A DNA stretch of 12,931 nt, taken from Methanobacteriota archaeon. GTDB taxonomy: Archaea > Hydrothermarchaeota > Hydrothermarchaeia > Hydrothermarchaeales > BMS3B. The notes under the pieces were generated by a model. It had not been told where the DNA came from, did not search any database, and worked only from the letters and a program-made list of their open reading frames with translations. The DNA lies in the NCBI GenBank assembly GCA_003229935.1, contig QIGD01000024.1:1-12931 (forward strand), in the 5' to 3' direction. This document shows positions 1 through 6,484 of this stretch, piece after piece; the first letter of the stretch is position 1, and every line of letters starts with the position of its first letter. The translations under genes and the position numbers were made by a program.

Positions 1-1
1 T

Positions 2-76
2 GGGATACACCGATTTGATGCCTGTTCGAGGTCTAGCACAAGATACACCTATGACTCAGGAAGCCCACGACTTTAG
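2..76 (+). CDS. tnpB: TnpB C-terminal end (partial, runs off the left edge)
   Basis: Reading from base 2 gives an open frame of 24 residues ending in SGSPRL and a TAG stop. The (A/S)GSPxL ending, preceded by a DACSR-like stretch, is the usual C-terminus of many archaeal TnpB proteins, the RNA-guided nucleases of IS200/IS605 elements (ancestors of Cas12). As in other tnpB genes, the last codons run into the right-end hairpin of the element, and the stop codon sits at its loop. Only the tail is inside the window, so catalytic residues and intactness cannot be judged. The call rests on the short C-terminal signature together with the hairpin in the expected place. Confidence 0.7.
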   Translation, partial: GIHRFDACSRSSTRYTYDSGSPRL

Positions 77-91
77 TCGTGGGTAGTTCAC
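60..91 (+). mobile_element. IS200/IS605 right end with hairpin, and 3' part of TnpB omega RNA (reRNA)
   Basis: A perfect 8-bp hairpin, CCCACGAC (64-71) with GTCGTGGG (76-83) and a 4-nt loop, is followed by TAGTTCAC (84-91). This is a typical right end of a TnpB-bearing IS200/IS605 element, the structure bound by the Y1 transposase TnpA. In such elements the omega RNA (reRNA) covers the end of tnpB plus the right end, and its guide is the flanking DNA just past the boundary. Here that would be about positions 91-111, in the leader of the next gene. The exact boundary is estimated from the motif. Confidence 0.75.
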
Positions 92-120
92 ATGTTATCA
101 TTCCATAAAGATGTAATAAT

Positions 121-534
121 ATGATTAACCTTACAGACAAGCAGATTATGGTTCTCAGGATTTACCTTAAGAACCCTAACCTGAATCAGAAGAAGCTGGC
201 AGAAATGTGTAACATCACCCAGCCAGAGTTTTCAAGACTGCTCTCGAGAGCAAAGAAGAATATTAAGAAATCTATAAGTACTGTTACCTTCATTAAAGAG
301 TTAGGTTATCTTCTTACAGGAGAGTTGCCAGAAATGGAAGAGTGTGTAGAGAAACTAAGAGAGGTAGTATACCAGAATACCCTCGGTGGAGATTTTTATG
401 TTTCAGAGGAGCATATATTCAGAACTATGAAGCAGATATATGGTTTTACTGAAGAAGAAACAGGGAAATGCCTTGGAGAACTCAGAAAGAGTGGTTTTAT
501 AGTTGAAAAAGAGGGAAAGATCTTTTTAAATTAA
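121..534 (+). CDS. Small helix-turn-helix/winged-helix DNA-binding protein
   Basis: A 137-residue protein. Residues about 4-50 form a helix-turn-helix of the sigma-region-4/Tfx-like kind: LTDKQIMVLRIYL, then a recognition-helix region around QKKLAEMCNITQPEFSRLLSR. Residues about 92-136 look like a second winged-helix segment (helices, then FIVEKEGKIFLN as a wing strand). No enzymatic motif is visible, so it is most likely a transcription regulator; its targets are unknown. No good ribosome-binding site precedes the ATG, which fits a short or leaderless archaeal transcript. The TnpB element's right end lies about 30 nt upstream, so its promoter may be supplied or replaced by that element. It is convergent with the iron-sulfur gene and the two stop codons overlap. 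Confident as a gene, less so for the exact family. Confidence 0.7.
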   Translation: MINLTDKQIMVLRIYLKNPNLNQKKLAEMCNITQPEFSRLLSRAKKNIKKSISTVTFIKELGYLLTGELPEMEECVEKLREVVYQNTLGGDFYVSEEHIFRTMKQIYGFTEEETGKCLGELRKSGFIVEKEGKIFLN

Positions 535-1217
535 TTCTTTGTTTTAGAAGACTCATAAACCAGAGTTTGCATCTTCTCTATCTCTTTATTTGTGTCTATA
601 CCTTCAGGGCAGGCAACCAAACAGGCACCACAGGATGTGCAGAGATACAAACCCTCCTCAACAGCTATGGTGAGTCTGCCCAGATTATCTCTTACATCAT
701 GGTGAAATCTTGCAAGTATTCTGAATAGCAGTGGACCCGCAAATTCTTTTGTATTTGTAAACACAGGGCAGACGCTCATACAGGAATAGCATTCAATGCA
801 ATCTTTGAGCTTTGAAATTCTCTTCAAATCTCTCAGCAGCATAGGCTCGAGAGTGTCTGACTTCTTTGTTCCTCTGTGAATAAAAGGTCTGAGTGCCCTA
901 ATTCTTGGATAACTCATCTGAGTGGCAACAGCAAGGTCTTTAATTACAGGGAAGTTTCTGAGAGGTTCGAGGAGTATTCCATCTTCAACATCAGTCCTGC
1001 AGGCAAGGACAGGTTTCTTGTTAGCCCTGAGGGCACATGAGCCACATTGACCTGCTCTGCAGGAACTCCTGAAAGCTATGTTGGCGCCATACTCTGAGTT
1101 GACATAATTCAGAGCATCAATAATCTTCATATGCTTTTCATATTCTCTTATAACATAATCCTCATAGCGAGGTTCATTATCTTTTTGGGGATTATAACGA
1201 AAAACTGTAATTTTCAT
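531..1217 (-). CDS. sdhB: Succinate dehydrogenase/fumarate reductase iron-sulfur subunit (SdhB/TfrB-type)
   Basis: A 228-residue electron-transfer subunit passing electrons between the flavoprotein and a partner. The N-terminal plant-ferredoxin domain carries the [2Fe-2S] ligands C53, C58, C61 and C73. The C-terminal domain has two ferredoxin-type motifs: C140, C143, C146, C150-Pro and C193, C196, C199, C203-Pro. In classical SdhB the second motif has only three cysteines in its cluster set, giving a [3Fe-4S] centre near quinone; here C196 adds the missing ligand, so two [4Fe-4S] clusters are expected. There is no C-terminal CCG (HdrB-like) extension of the kind found in methanogen TfrB, and no SdhC/D anchor gene in the window. 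It starts 4 nt after the flavoprotein stop, so the two are one operon. Whether the enzyme is an Sdh, Frd or thiol:fumarate reductase cannot be settled here. Confidence 0.93.
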   Translation of the reverse strand: MKITVFRYNPQKDNEPRYEDYVIREYEKHMKIIDALNYVNSEYGANIAFRSSCRAGQCGSCALRANKKPVLACRTDVEDGILLEPLRNFPVIKDLAVATQMSYPRIRALRPFIHRGTKKSDTLEPMLLRDLKRISKLKDCIECYSCMSVCPVFTNTKEFAGPLLFRILARFHHDVRDNLGRLTIAVEEGLYLCTSCGACLVACPEGIDTNKEIEKMQTLVYESSKTKN

Positions 1218-1221
1218 AATA

Positions 1222-2907
1222 TCATGGCTTCATTTTTGTTATTAAAGGAGCTTCAGTGTAAATTTCAATACCATCATTAATTTTAGAAAGTATTATGTTT
1301 TTCAACCACCTTCTGTCTTCTCTGGGATAATCTTTCCTGAAGTGAGCGCCTCTGCTCTCTTTTCTCATGAGAGCTGCCCTAGTAATTATCTCTGCCACAA
1401 GAAGCATATTTTCTAGGTCAACAGCAGCGAGAAGTTCTAGGTTGTATCTTAGCCCGCTCTCTACTTTAATTGAATATATTTCATTTTTTATCTCTTTTAT
1501 CTCTGCAATGGCTTCTTTAAGACTTTTCTCAGTCCTTATTATTCCAACATTCTGCCACATAGTAGTCTGAAGCCTTGCCTTGAGTTCATAGGGGAGCACA
1601 CCTTCACCTTCCTCAAATCTGTAAAGTCTATCATGCTCCTCATCAAGAACTGCATAGTTGATATCTCCATAAGGGAGTTTTCTGGCTTCTTTTGCTGCAT
1701 ATTCTCCGGCTATAGAGCCAAAAACCTGGGTTTCTGCAAGACTGTTCCCTCCAAGTCTGTTTGCACCGTGCACTCCTCCACTTACCTCGCCACAGGCAAA
1801 GAGATTGCTTATACTACTTCTGCATACCTCATTTACTCTTATTCCACCCATGAAATGATGAGCGGTTGGTGAAACCTCCATGGGTTGCCTTCTTATGTCT
1901 ATGCCGACATCAAGAAATTGCTTGAGCATTGTACCAAGCTTTTGCTTTATAGTTTCATCAGGGAGGTGAGAGATATCAAGATAAACCCCGCCATGTTCAG
2001 AGGCTCTACCCTCCTGAATTTCACTGAAAATTGACCTCGTCACAATGTCTCTTGTGGAAAGCTCCATCTTCTCCGCATCATAGCGAGCCATAAACCTTTC
2101 ACCCAGGGAGTTGTATAGCTTTCCTCCTTCTCCACGGACAGCTTCAGTGACAAGAAGGCCTTTTGAAGAAGATGGGAATACCATACCTGTCGGATGGAAC
2201 TGTACCATCTCCATATCAACAAGTTCAGCACCAACTTTGAAAGCCATAGCATAACCATCACCTGACTTCTGAAATGGGTTTGTTGTTATGGAATATATTC
2301 TTCCAGCACCGCCTGTAGCTATAATAAAAGCCTTTGCCCTGAAGAGAAGGAAACGGCCATGGATTAAATCCAGACCTGTTGCTCCTACCACTCTGCCTTC
2401 AGAAGTCAAGAGGCTTGTTATGGCAACCTCCTCGAGAACATCAACATTCTGCCTTGTTACCTCTTCCCTAAGGGCAAACATAATTTCATGTCCTGTCCTG
2501 TCACCCTTATGCACAGTTCTTCTAAATCTCTGGCCACCAAAGTATCGCTGTGACAGCTTATCTGGAGTAATTCTATCAAAGGCTCCTCCAAAGCGCTCTA
2601 GGTCTATTATTCTTATCTTTGCCTGGCCTACAAGAATTTCAACCAGTTTCTGATTGTTGAGATACCTCCCCCCGTTTACAGTATCTTCGAAATGATACTG
2701 TTCGTTGTCCTCCTTATCAATAAAACCAAAAGCTGCATTGTAACCACCTTCTGCCATCACAGTACAGCCGCTCCTTCCAAAGAGTCCCTTGACAACAACA
2801 AGCACATCAACATTGTGTTTCTTTGCCTCTATGGCTGCTCTTGCACCTGCTCCACCTCCCCCTATAATAAGCACATCGGTCTGATAAACATCATCTACCG
2901 TTTCCAT
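1222..2907 (-). CDS. sdhA: Succinate dehydrogenase/fumarate reductase flavoprotein subunit (SdhA/TfrA-type)
   Basis: A 561-residue FAD enzyme for fumarate/succinate interconversion. The Rossmann FAD motif GGGGAG is at residues 16-21. Substrate-site features are H238-PTG, T254-E255 with VRGEGG, R271, R286 (the expected proton-relay arginine), H350/H351 and the FAD-binding stretch HGANRLGG at about 380-387. Where classical complex II has the histidine that binds FAD covalently (S-H-T-V), this protein reads S46-G-C-T-V, with C48 in that place, so FAD is probably not histidyl-linked; other members such as NadB also lack this histidine. The start is supported by a good AGAGGT Shine-Dalgarno sequence 7 nt upstream. 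It lies just downstream of a tRNA gene on the same strand and is followed by the iron-sulfur gene. Confidence 0.93.
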   Translation of the reverse strand: METVDDVYQTDVLIIGGGGAGARAAIEAKKHNVDVLVVVKGLFGRSGCTVMAEGGYNAAFGFIDKEDNEQYHFEDTVNGGRYLNNQKLVEILVGQAKIRIIDLERFGGAFDRITPDKLSQRYFGGQRFRRTVHKGDRTGHEIMFALREEVTRQNVDVLEEVAITSLLTSEGRVVGATGLDLIHGRFLLFRAKAFIIATGGAGRIYSITTNPFQKSGDGYAMAFKVGAELVDMEMVQFHPTGMVFPSSSKGLLVTEAVRGEGGKLYNSLGERFMARYDAEKMELSTRDIVTRSIFSEIQEGRASEHGGVYLDISHLPDETIKQKLGTMLKQFLDVGIDIRRQPMEVSPTAHHFMGGIRVNEVCRSSISNLFACGEVSGGVHGANRLGGNSLAETQVFGSIAGEYAAKEARKLPYGDINYAVLDEEHDRLYRFEEGEGVLPYELKARLQTTMWQNVGIIRTEKSLKEAIAEIKEIKNEIYSIKVESGLRYNLELLAAVDLENMLLVAEIITRAALMRKESRGAHFRKDYPREDRRWLKNIILSKINDGIEIYTEAPLITKMKP

Positions 2908-2944
2908 TCCTTTACCTCTTATGGCAAAATTTTATGTGAGTTGT

Positions 2945-2957
2945 GAGTTATAAGTAA
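2945..2957 (-). promoter_or_regulatory. Possible TATA box for the sdhA-sdhB operon
   Basis: On the minus strand a CTTATAAC motif lies about 40 nt before the sdhA ATG. That would give a leader of roughly 18 nt, which includes the AGAGGT ribosome-binding site. A tandem 7-bp repeat (GTGAGTT twice on the + strand, 2936-2949) overlaps its downstream edge and could be an operator. Both assignments are motif-based only; co-transcription with the tRNA is another possibility. Confidence 0.35.
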
Positions 2958-2971
2958 TAAGGGAGAAATAG

Positions 2972-3046
2972 CGGTCGCGACGGGATTCGAACCCGCGACT
3001 CCCGGCTTAGAAGGCCGGTGCCCTATCCATGCTAGGCTACGCGACC
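2972..3046 (-). tRNA. tRNA-Arg (anticodon UCU)
   Basis: The minus strand folds into a complete cloverleaf. The acceptor stem is GGTCGCG with CGCGACC, with discriminator G. The D stem is GCCT/GGGC with one wobble, and the anticodon stem CCGGC/GCCGG holds the loop CTTCTAA. There is a 5-nt variable loop and a T arm GCGGG/CCCGT around TTCGAAT. The anticodon UCU is at 3009-3011, for arginine AGA codons. The CCA end is not encoded. No intron is visible. Confidence 0.96.
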
Positions 3047-3060
3047 ACCTTAATTTGAAG

Positions 3061-3080
3061 AACAATATTGTTAATAAAAA
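3061..3080 (-). promoter_or_regulatory. Possible tRNA-Arg promoter (A/T-rich box and palindrome)
   Basis: Upstream of the tRNA on its strand is TTTTTATTA (about 3072-3080), roughly 26-34 nt before the mature 5' end, where an archaeal TATA box would sit. Adjacent to it is a perfect 12-bp palindrome, AACAATATTGTT (3061-3072). The rest of 3047-3184 shows no gene; an open frame there only overlaps the tRNA in antisense codons and is not credible. Confidence 0.35.
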
Positions 3081-3184
3081 TTATTGCATCAGAAGTATAA
3101 CACTCAGCAAATAGAAGATATGATATATTCACACGGCTAAAGACCGTTGGCTTTCTGCCCATCGATTTTGTAATTGCAGTGATG

Positions 3185-3934
3185 TTAAATAACAAAATCC
3201 ATAAAACATCTGACTTTTGTTTGAATTCCGAATATACTTGCACTTTCTCCGGCACAAATCCTTGAAATTTCTCCAATTTCTTGTCTTAGTTTTTCTTCGA
3301 GAGCCTTATTCCTCCTTCTCATCAATCCTCCTGAATAGTGAACAAGGACTCCCACTATGAAAATAAGAGTACCATCACTTAATGTTGTTGCTACAGTGAC
3401 ATTGGTTTTGTTAGCTCTGTCATTCTGACCCAGCAGCTGCTCGAACATATTCCTAAATTCTACAATGATATTTCCTATACTCATACCATGTATAAAGTAC
3501 TCAGAAGTTATTATATTCATAATTTCTGCATTTTTATCGACAGTATCAGATCTCTTGAAGATATTTTCATCTTTAGTCAAAGGTGTGGATGTCTTTTTTG
3601 TTTCTGTTATAGTCTTATCCACAATCTCCTTCTTTTCTGGTTTGACATTGACTATCCTTTTAAGGTACATTTTAAGGAGAGGAATATTCAGCTTTTTTTC
3701 AGAATCTAAATAAACAATTTTTTCGTTATTATAAATACCCAGATAAGATTTCCCGTTACTTTTTTTAATGACTATTTCTTCCAGACCTTCAATATCAAAA
3801 AGTACAGAAAGTTTAAATGCAAGCTCCTCCTGATTTTCCACATCGCATGCAAATACTTCTCCATTTTTCTCAACAAGCATGCACCAGTTTATATACTTAA
3901 GACTGCTTTTAAGCTTCTCTAGCTTCTCTTTCAT
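3185..3934 (-). CDS. Roadblock/LC7-like protein with an unknown C-terminal domain
   Basis: A 249-residue protein of unknown function. Residues about 12-95 have a Roadblock/LC7-like pattern: a helix, then CMLVEKNGEVFACDV as a beta hairpin, a helix, IEEIVIKK-like and YLGIYNNEKIVYL-like strands, and a final helix. A lysine/threonine-rich linker (about 96-135) leads to a C-terminal domain (about 138-249) with a predicted long amphipathic helix around RRRNKALEEKLRQEIGEI and a hydrophobic strand TLIFIVGVLVHY. I do not recognise that domain. The start is backed by a GAGGTG ribosome-binding site, and the ATG overlaps the upstream gene's stop as ATGA, so the two are translationally coupled. Roadblock proteins often regulate small GTPases (MglB-like), but none is encoded beside it. 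Confidence 0.6.
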   Translation of the reverse strand: MKEKLEKLKSSLKYINWCMLVEKNGEVFACDVENQEELAFKLSVLFDIEGLEEIVIKKSNGKSYLGIYNNEKIVYLDSEKKLNIPLLKMYLKRIVNVKPEKKEIVDKTITETKKTSTPLTKDENIFKRSDTVDKNAEIMNIITSEYFIHGMSIGNIIVEFRNMFEQLLGQNDRANKTNVTVATTLSDGTLIFIVGVLVHYSGGLMRRRNKALEEKLRQEIGEISRICAGESASIFGIQTKVRCFMDFVI

Positions 3935-4266
3935 AAGGACACCTCTGATATTATCTCCATCACACCAGAAACAACTGTTGTATATGACGTACTTTTTTCA
4001 AAAAAAACCACCACGTCAGAGGGGCCGTATCGTACAATTACAGCTTTAAAAGACGAGAATTTCAATCTTGCCGATTCATACTCCTCGCACAATTCAGCAA
4101 CGAGCGCAGTTGATATGACCGCCATATCATTGAAATCCTTCTTTTCCTCAACATGTATAACCTCTCCATCCTCTAGTATGTAGCAGGCAAGCACATTCTC
4201 CATTGCTGCAACATCGTTCGCAAGTTTATATGCTATAATTTCATCCATATCTATCATCCATGGCAT
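3931..4266 (-). CDS. Roadblock/LC7 domain protein
   Basis: A single-domain protein of up to 111 residues. The order of elements fits a Roadblock/LC7 fold: a first helix (DEIIAYKLANDVAAME), a beta hairpin NVLACYILEDGEVIHVE, a long helix (AVISTALVAELCEEYESA), strands FKAVIVRYG and DVVVFFEK, and a last helix VVSGVMEIISEV. Three in-frame ATGs (4266, 4257, 4248) are possible. The one at 4248 overlaps the upstream stop by only 8 nt and begins right at the domain, so the mature protein may be 105 residues. It is the middle gene of a tightly overlapping set. In bacteria and archaea such domains act as dimers that bind small GTPases or membranes; the partner here is unknown. Confidence 0.65.
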   Translation of the reverse strand: MPWMIDMDEIIAYKLANDVAAMENVLACYILEDGEVIHVEEKKDFNDMAVISTALVAELCEEYESARLKFSSFKAVIVRYGPSDVVVFFEKSTSYTTVVSGVMEIISEVSL

Positions 4267-4789
4267 TTTTAATAATCTGTGCTACCTCTTCATCGGAGGG
4301 CTCCTTTAATTTGAACCTCTCCATAATTTCATTTCTGAAAACCTCTGGCTCATGAAATATTTCATATATATCAAGCATTGCCCTATTATCTATCAGAAGA
4401 TTCTGATAATCTCCTTCCCAGTATACCAGATTGCCATTTTTAAATATAAGACTAACTTTTCTGGCCTTCTTTGAAAATGCATTTATGATAATATTGTCAT
4501 ATTTCTGTGAAATTTCATCAAGACATTCAGATATATTAGTGGTTGTAATATAATCCACTTTAGTTACAAGATATTCACCATTTTTTAGTTTTATTTTTTT
4601 GTCTGGTTTATAAAGTGCAATTATCATTTCCTTCTTATTTTTCAGAAGCTCCTCATTGCCAGAAATAATTTTTCCAAAGTGAATCTGAAATATTAACTTT
4701 CCATCTGTAGCTCTTACAAGGTGATCCTTTGAGAGAATTATTAAATCTTTAATATCTACAGCATCTTTATATACCTTTATAGGCTCCAT
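4241..4789 (-). CDS. Uncharacterised archaeal protein, possibly DUF2226-like
   Basis: I chose the ATG at 4789 (182 residues) because GGAAGAGGCGAGG lies just before it. A longer reading would start at a TTG (4825), adding 12 residues immediately after the stop of the stress-protein gene. The N-terminal half is a run of alternating beta strands (HLVRATDGKLIFQIHFGKIISG and similar), ending in a predicted alpha/beta segment around 115-150 (IFKNGNLVYWEGD). The tail, ERFKLKEPSDEEVAQIIKNA, resembles the C-terminal motif of archaeal DUF2226-type proteins; this match is from memory and uncertain. There are no membrane segments or metal-binding motifs. It shares an operon with two Roadblock-like proteins and a stress protein, so a role in the same signalling set is a reasonable inference. 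Confidence 0.55.
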   Translation of the reverse strand: MEPIKVYKDAVDIKDLIILSKDHLVRATDGKLIFQIHFGKIISGNEELLKNKKEMIIALYKPDKKIKLKNGEYLVTKVDYITTTNISECLDEISQKYDNIIINAFSKKARKVSLIFKNGNLVYWEGDYQNLLIDNRAMLDIYEIFHEPEVFRNEIMERFKLKEPSDEEVAQIIKNAMDDRYG

Positions 4790-4828
4790 ATCCTCGCCTC
4801 TTCCTATAACTATTTTATTCTGCAAGAT

Positions 4829-5323
4829 TCACTTTGATATGAATGTTGACCATGTGGGGGCCACCACAAGCACACTACAAGGCGATATTTCAGCCACTTC
4901 CTGAGCAGTACTGTTTTTAAATGCTGGATTTGGTATATTAACACCAATTATAATTATGTCCGCACCAATCTCTCTGGCAGCTTTCACAATTTCTTCAGAA
5001 TTGTTACCTATCTTTACAATCTCCTCTGCCACTACCCCGCTCTCCTTTATACTTGTATTTGCTATTTCAAGAGCTCTTTTCCCTCTTTCACTTAGAAGCT
5101 CTCTGAGGTTTCTACCCTCTTCTTTAAAGGACCTAAGAGTTTCTTCAAACTGTGCCTCCCCCACCAACTCATATTGATAAACATCAGTCATTGGCGCTAT
5201 ATACACATATTTAAGCTCACAATCAAAACTTTTGGCAAGCTTAACCCCCATGTGTAGGGCTTTGATTGAGCCAACATTCCCATCAAGAGCTACAAGCACC
5301 TTTTCAATTACATCTTTTCCCAT
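4829..5323 (-). CDS. Universal stress protein (Usp) family protein
   Basis: A 164-residue single Usp domain with an alpha/beta Rossmann-like fold. It opens with the family's first strand, KVLVALDGNVGSIKAL, in which D14 is the usual nucleotide-contacting aspartate. The strand ADIIIIGVN and the C-terminal CSVLVVAP are also typical. However, the ATP-binding loop G-x2-G-x9-G-S/T is not conserved: after IIIIGVN the sequence reads NPAFKNSTAQEVAEI without the glycines, so this may be a non-ATP-binding member. It is the first gene of a four-gene operon; a TATA-like box lies about 30 nt upstream and no Shine-Dalgarno precedes the ATG, so the leader is very short. Confidence 0.85.
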   Translation of the reverse strand: MGKDVIEKVLVALDGNVGSIKALHMGVKLAKSFDCELKYVYIAPMTDVYQYELVGEAQFEETLRSFKEEGRNLRELLSERGKRALEIANTSIKESGVVAEEIVKIGNNSEEIVKAAREIGADIIIIGVNIPNPAFKNSTAQEVAEISPCSVLVVAPTWSTFISK

Positions 5324-5350
5324 TACATATTGCTTGTTTTATAGCCAACT

Positions 5351-5364
5351 ATTTATATCTTTCG
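5351..5364 (-). promoter_or_regulatory. Archaeal BRE/TATA promoter for the Usp-Roadblock operon
   Basis: On the minus strand CGAAAG (BRE-like) is followed by ATATAAAT. Its centre lies about 30 nt before the stress-protein ATG, which predicts transcription starting some 5-7 nt before that codon. This agrees with the absence of a ribosome-binding site there. Confidence 0.6.
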
Positions 5365-5413
5365 AAAATTTAAATCAGATGTTGTATCCCATAATTGTTT
5401 CCTACTTCTTTTC

Positions 5414-5677
5414 TCATACATTCACCTCTGTAAGTAGCCATTTTTGTGAATAGTAAATTATTCTTTCAGGTGGCAACTTCCTTAAAAAGGCTTTAGCTGG
5501 TGTTTCCAGCTCATCCATGTTAAGACTCATATGTGGTTTAATCTCATTATGCCATTGCACCAGCTCATCGATTGAATTAAACAGGCATAGTTTCTGTGCT
5601 ACAGTCCCATAGAACCTTTCCACTTTTCCGTTGGTTTGCGAGTGATTAACCCTTCCAATGATATGTTTTATATCATT
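5414..5677 (-). pseudogene. IS481-like transposase, C-terminal remnant
   Basis: About 88 residues of the end of a DDE (integrase-core) transposase. The stretch IKHIIGRVNHSQTNGKVERFYG carries the last catalytic glutamate (in KVERF). It is followed by the usual tail: WHNEIKPHMSLN, then ETPAKAFLRKLPPERI. This pattern belongs to archaeal IS481-type transposases. An in-frame TAG lies a few codons upstream, and there is no trace of the DNA-binding N-terminus or the two catalytic aspartates, so over two-thirds of the gene is missing. The first apparent start (GTG, 5623) is only the valine of KVERF. The remnant lies between purC and the stress-protein promoter and is not expected to work. Confidence 0.85.
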
Positions 5678-5703
5678 AACTCTAAGCTACCTGACCTCAA
5701 ATC

Positions 5704-6402
5704 CTATTTTTCTATTCTTCTTTTGACTTCCCTGTAGAAATGAAGTACATCGCCAAGACCCCTTCTGAATCTATCCTTGTCCATTATCTCCCTAGTCTCT
5801 GCATCCCAGAACCGACAGGTATCTGGACTTATTTCATCCGCAAGAATGAGCTTTCCATCTCCTGTATATCCAAACTCCAGCTTAAAGTCTACAAGTATAA
5901 TGCCTTTTTTTAACAGGAATTCACTGAGAATATCATTGACTTTCAGAGTTATTCTCTTCATTTCCTTCATTTCTTCCTCGGAGCTTACAAGTTTAAGAGC
6001 CATGGCAATATCCTCGTTAATCATCGGGTCATGGTATTCATCACTCTTGAAACCGAACTCAACCACATGTGGTGAGAGCTCCTGCCCATCCTTGAAAGGG
6101 TATCTTCTGACAAAGCTGCCAGTAGCAAAATTCCTGCATATCACCTCAACCCTGATAATTTCAACTTTCTTTGCGACATGTCTGTTTGGCTTCTCAAATT
6201 TTATAAAATGAGTTGGTATTCCGTTTTTACTGAGAAGCTCCATAAATTTTGCGGAAATTTCTGCATTGAGCTGGCCTTTTCCTTCTTTTGTGGCTTTTTT
6301 TGCTCCGTCACCAGCTGTTAAATCATCTCTGAACTCTATAAGCACTTTATCTTCATCAAGCTCATAAACATCCTTTGCCTTTCCTCTATAGATAAGTTTC
6401 AT
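5704..6402 (-). CDS. purC: Phosphoribosylaminoimidazole-succinocarboxamide synthase (SAICAR synthetase)
   Basis: A cytosolic ATP-dependent ligase joining CAIR and aspartate to form SAICAR in purine synthesis. At 232 residues it is full length. Family motifs are present in order: YRGKAKDVYE (5-14, nucleotide loop), EFRDDLTAGDGAKK (23-36), EVICRNFATGSFVRRY (86-101), VDFKLEFG (171-178) and the substrate signature ADEISPDTCRFWD (188-200). Nothing appears missing. The start codon has no close Shine-Dalgarno; the right end of the decayed IscB element stops about 12 nt upstream, so the native promoter/leader was either displaced or lies within that element. On the same strand upstream is carB, making possible read-through from carAB. 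Confidence 0.97.
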   Translation of the reverse strand: MKLIYRGKAKDVYELDEDKVLIEFRDDLTAGDGAKKATKEGKGQLNAEISAKFMELLSKNGIPTHFIKFEKPNRHVAKKVEIIRVEVICRNFATGSFVRRYPFKDGQELSPHVVEFGFKSDEYHDPMINEDIAMALKLVSSEEEMKEMKRITLKVNDILSEFLLKKGIILVDFKLEFGYTGDGKLILADEISPDTCRFWDAETREIMDKDRFRRGLGDVLHFYREVKRRIEK

Positions 6403-6484
6403 AATATTTAGGCAAATAACCCCTCTTTCTCCATAGAATGTAGAAATTGCCCTTTTTCACCTCTTTTAAAATTATATTCCTTTT

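Noticed and set aside
1633..1872. Plus-strand open frames inside sdhA, purC, carB and carA.
   Set aside because: They lie antisense to clearly conserved enzymes, have low-complexity composition and no domain signals; they are shadows of the real genes.
3061..3072. Perfect 12-bp palindrome AACAATATTGTT upstream of the tRNA as a possible regulator site.
   Set aside because: An A/T-rich palindrome of this length is plausible by chance and no second copy was seen; kept only as part of the promoter note.
3037..3276. Minus-strand open frame overlapping the tRNA and the end of the Roadblock-like gene.
   Set aside because: It covers part of the tRNA gene and a well-supported gene in another frame, has no ribosome-binding site and no recognisable domain.
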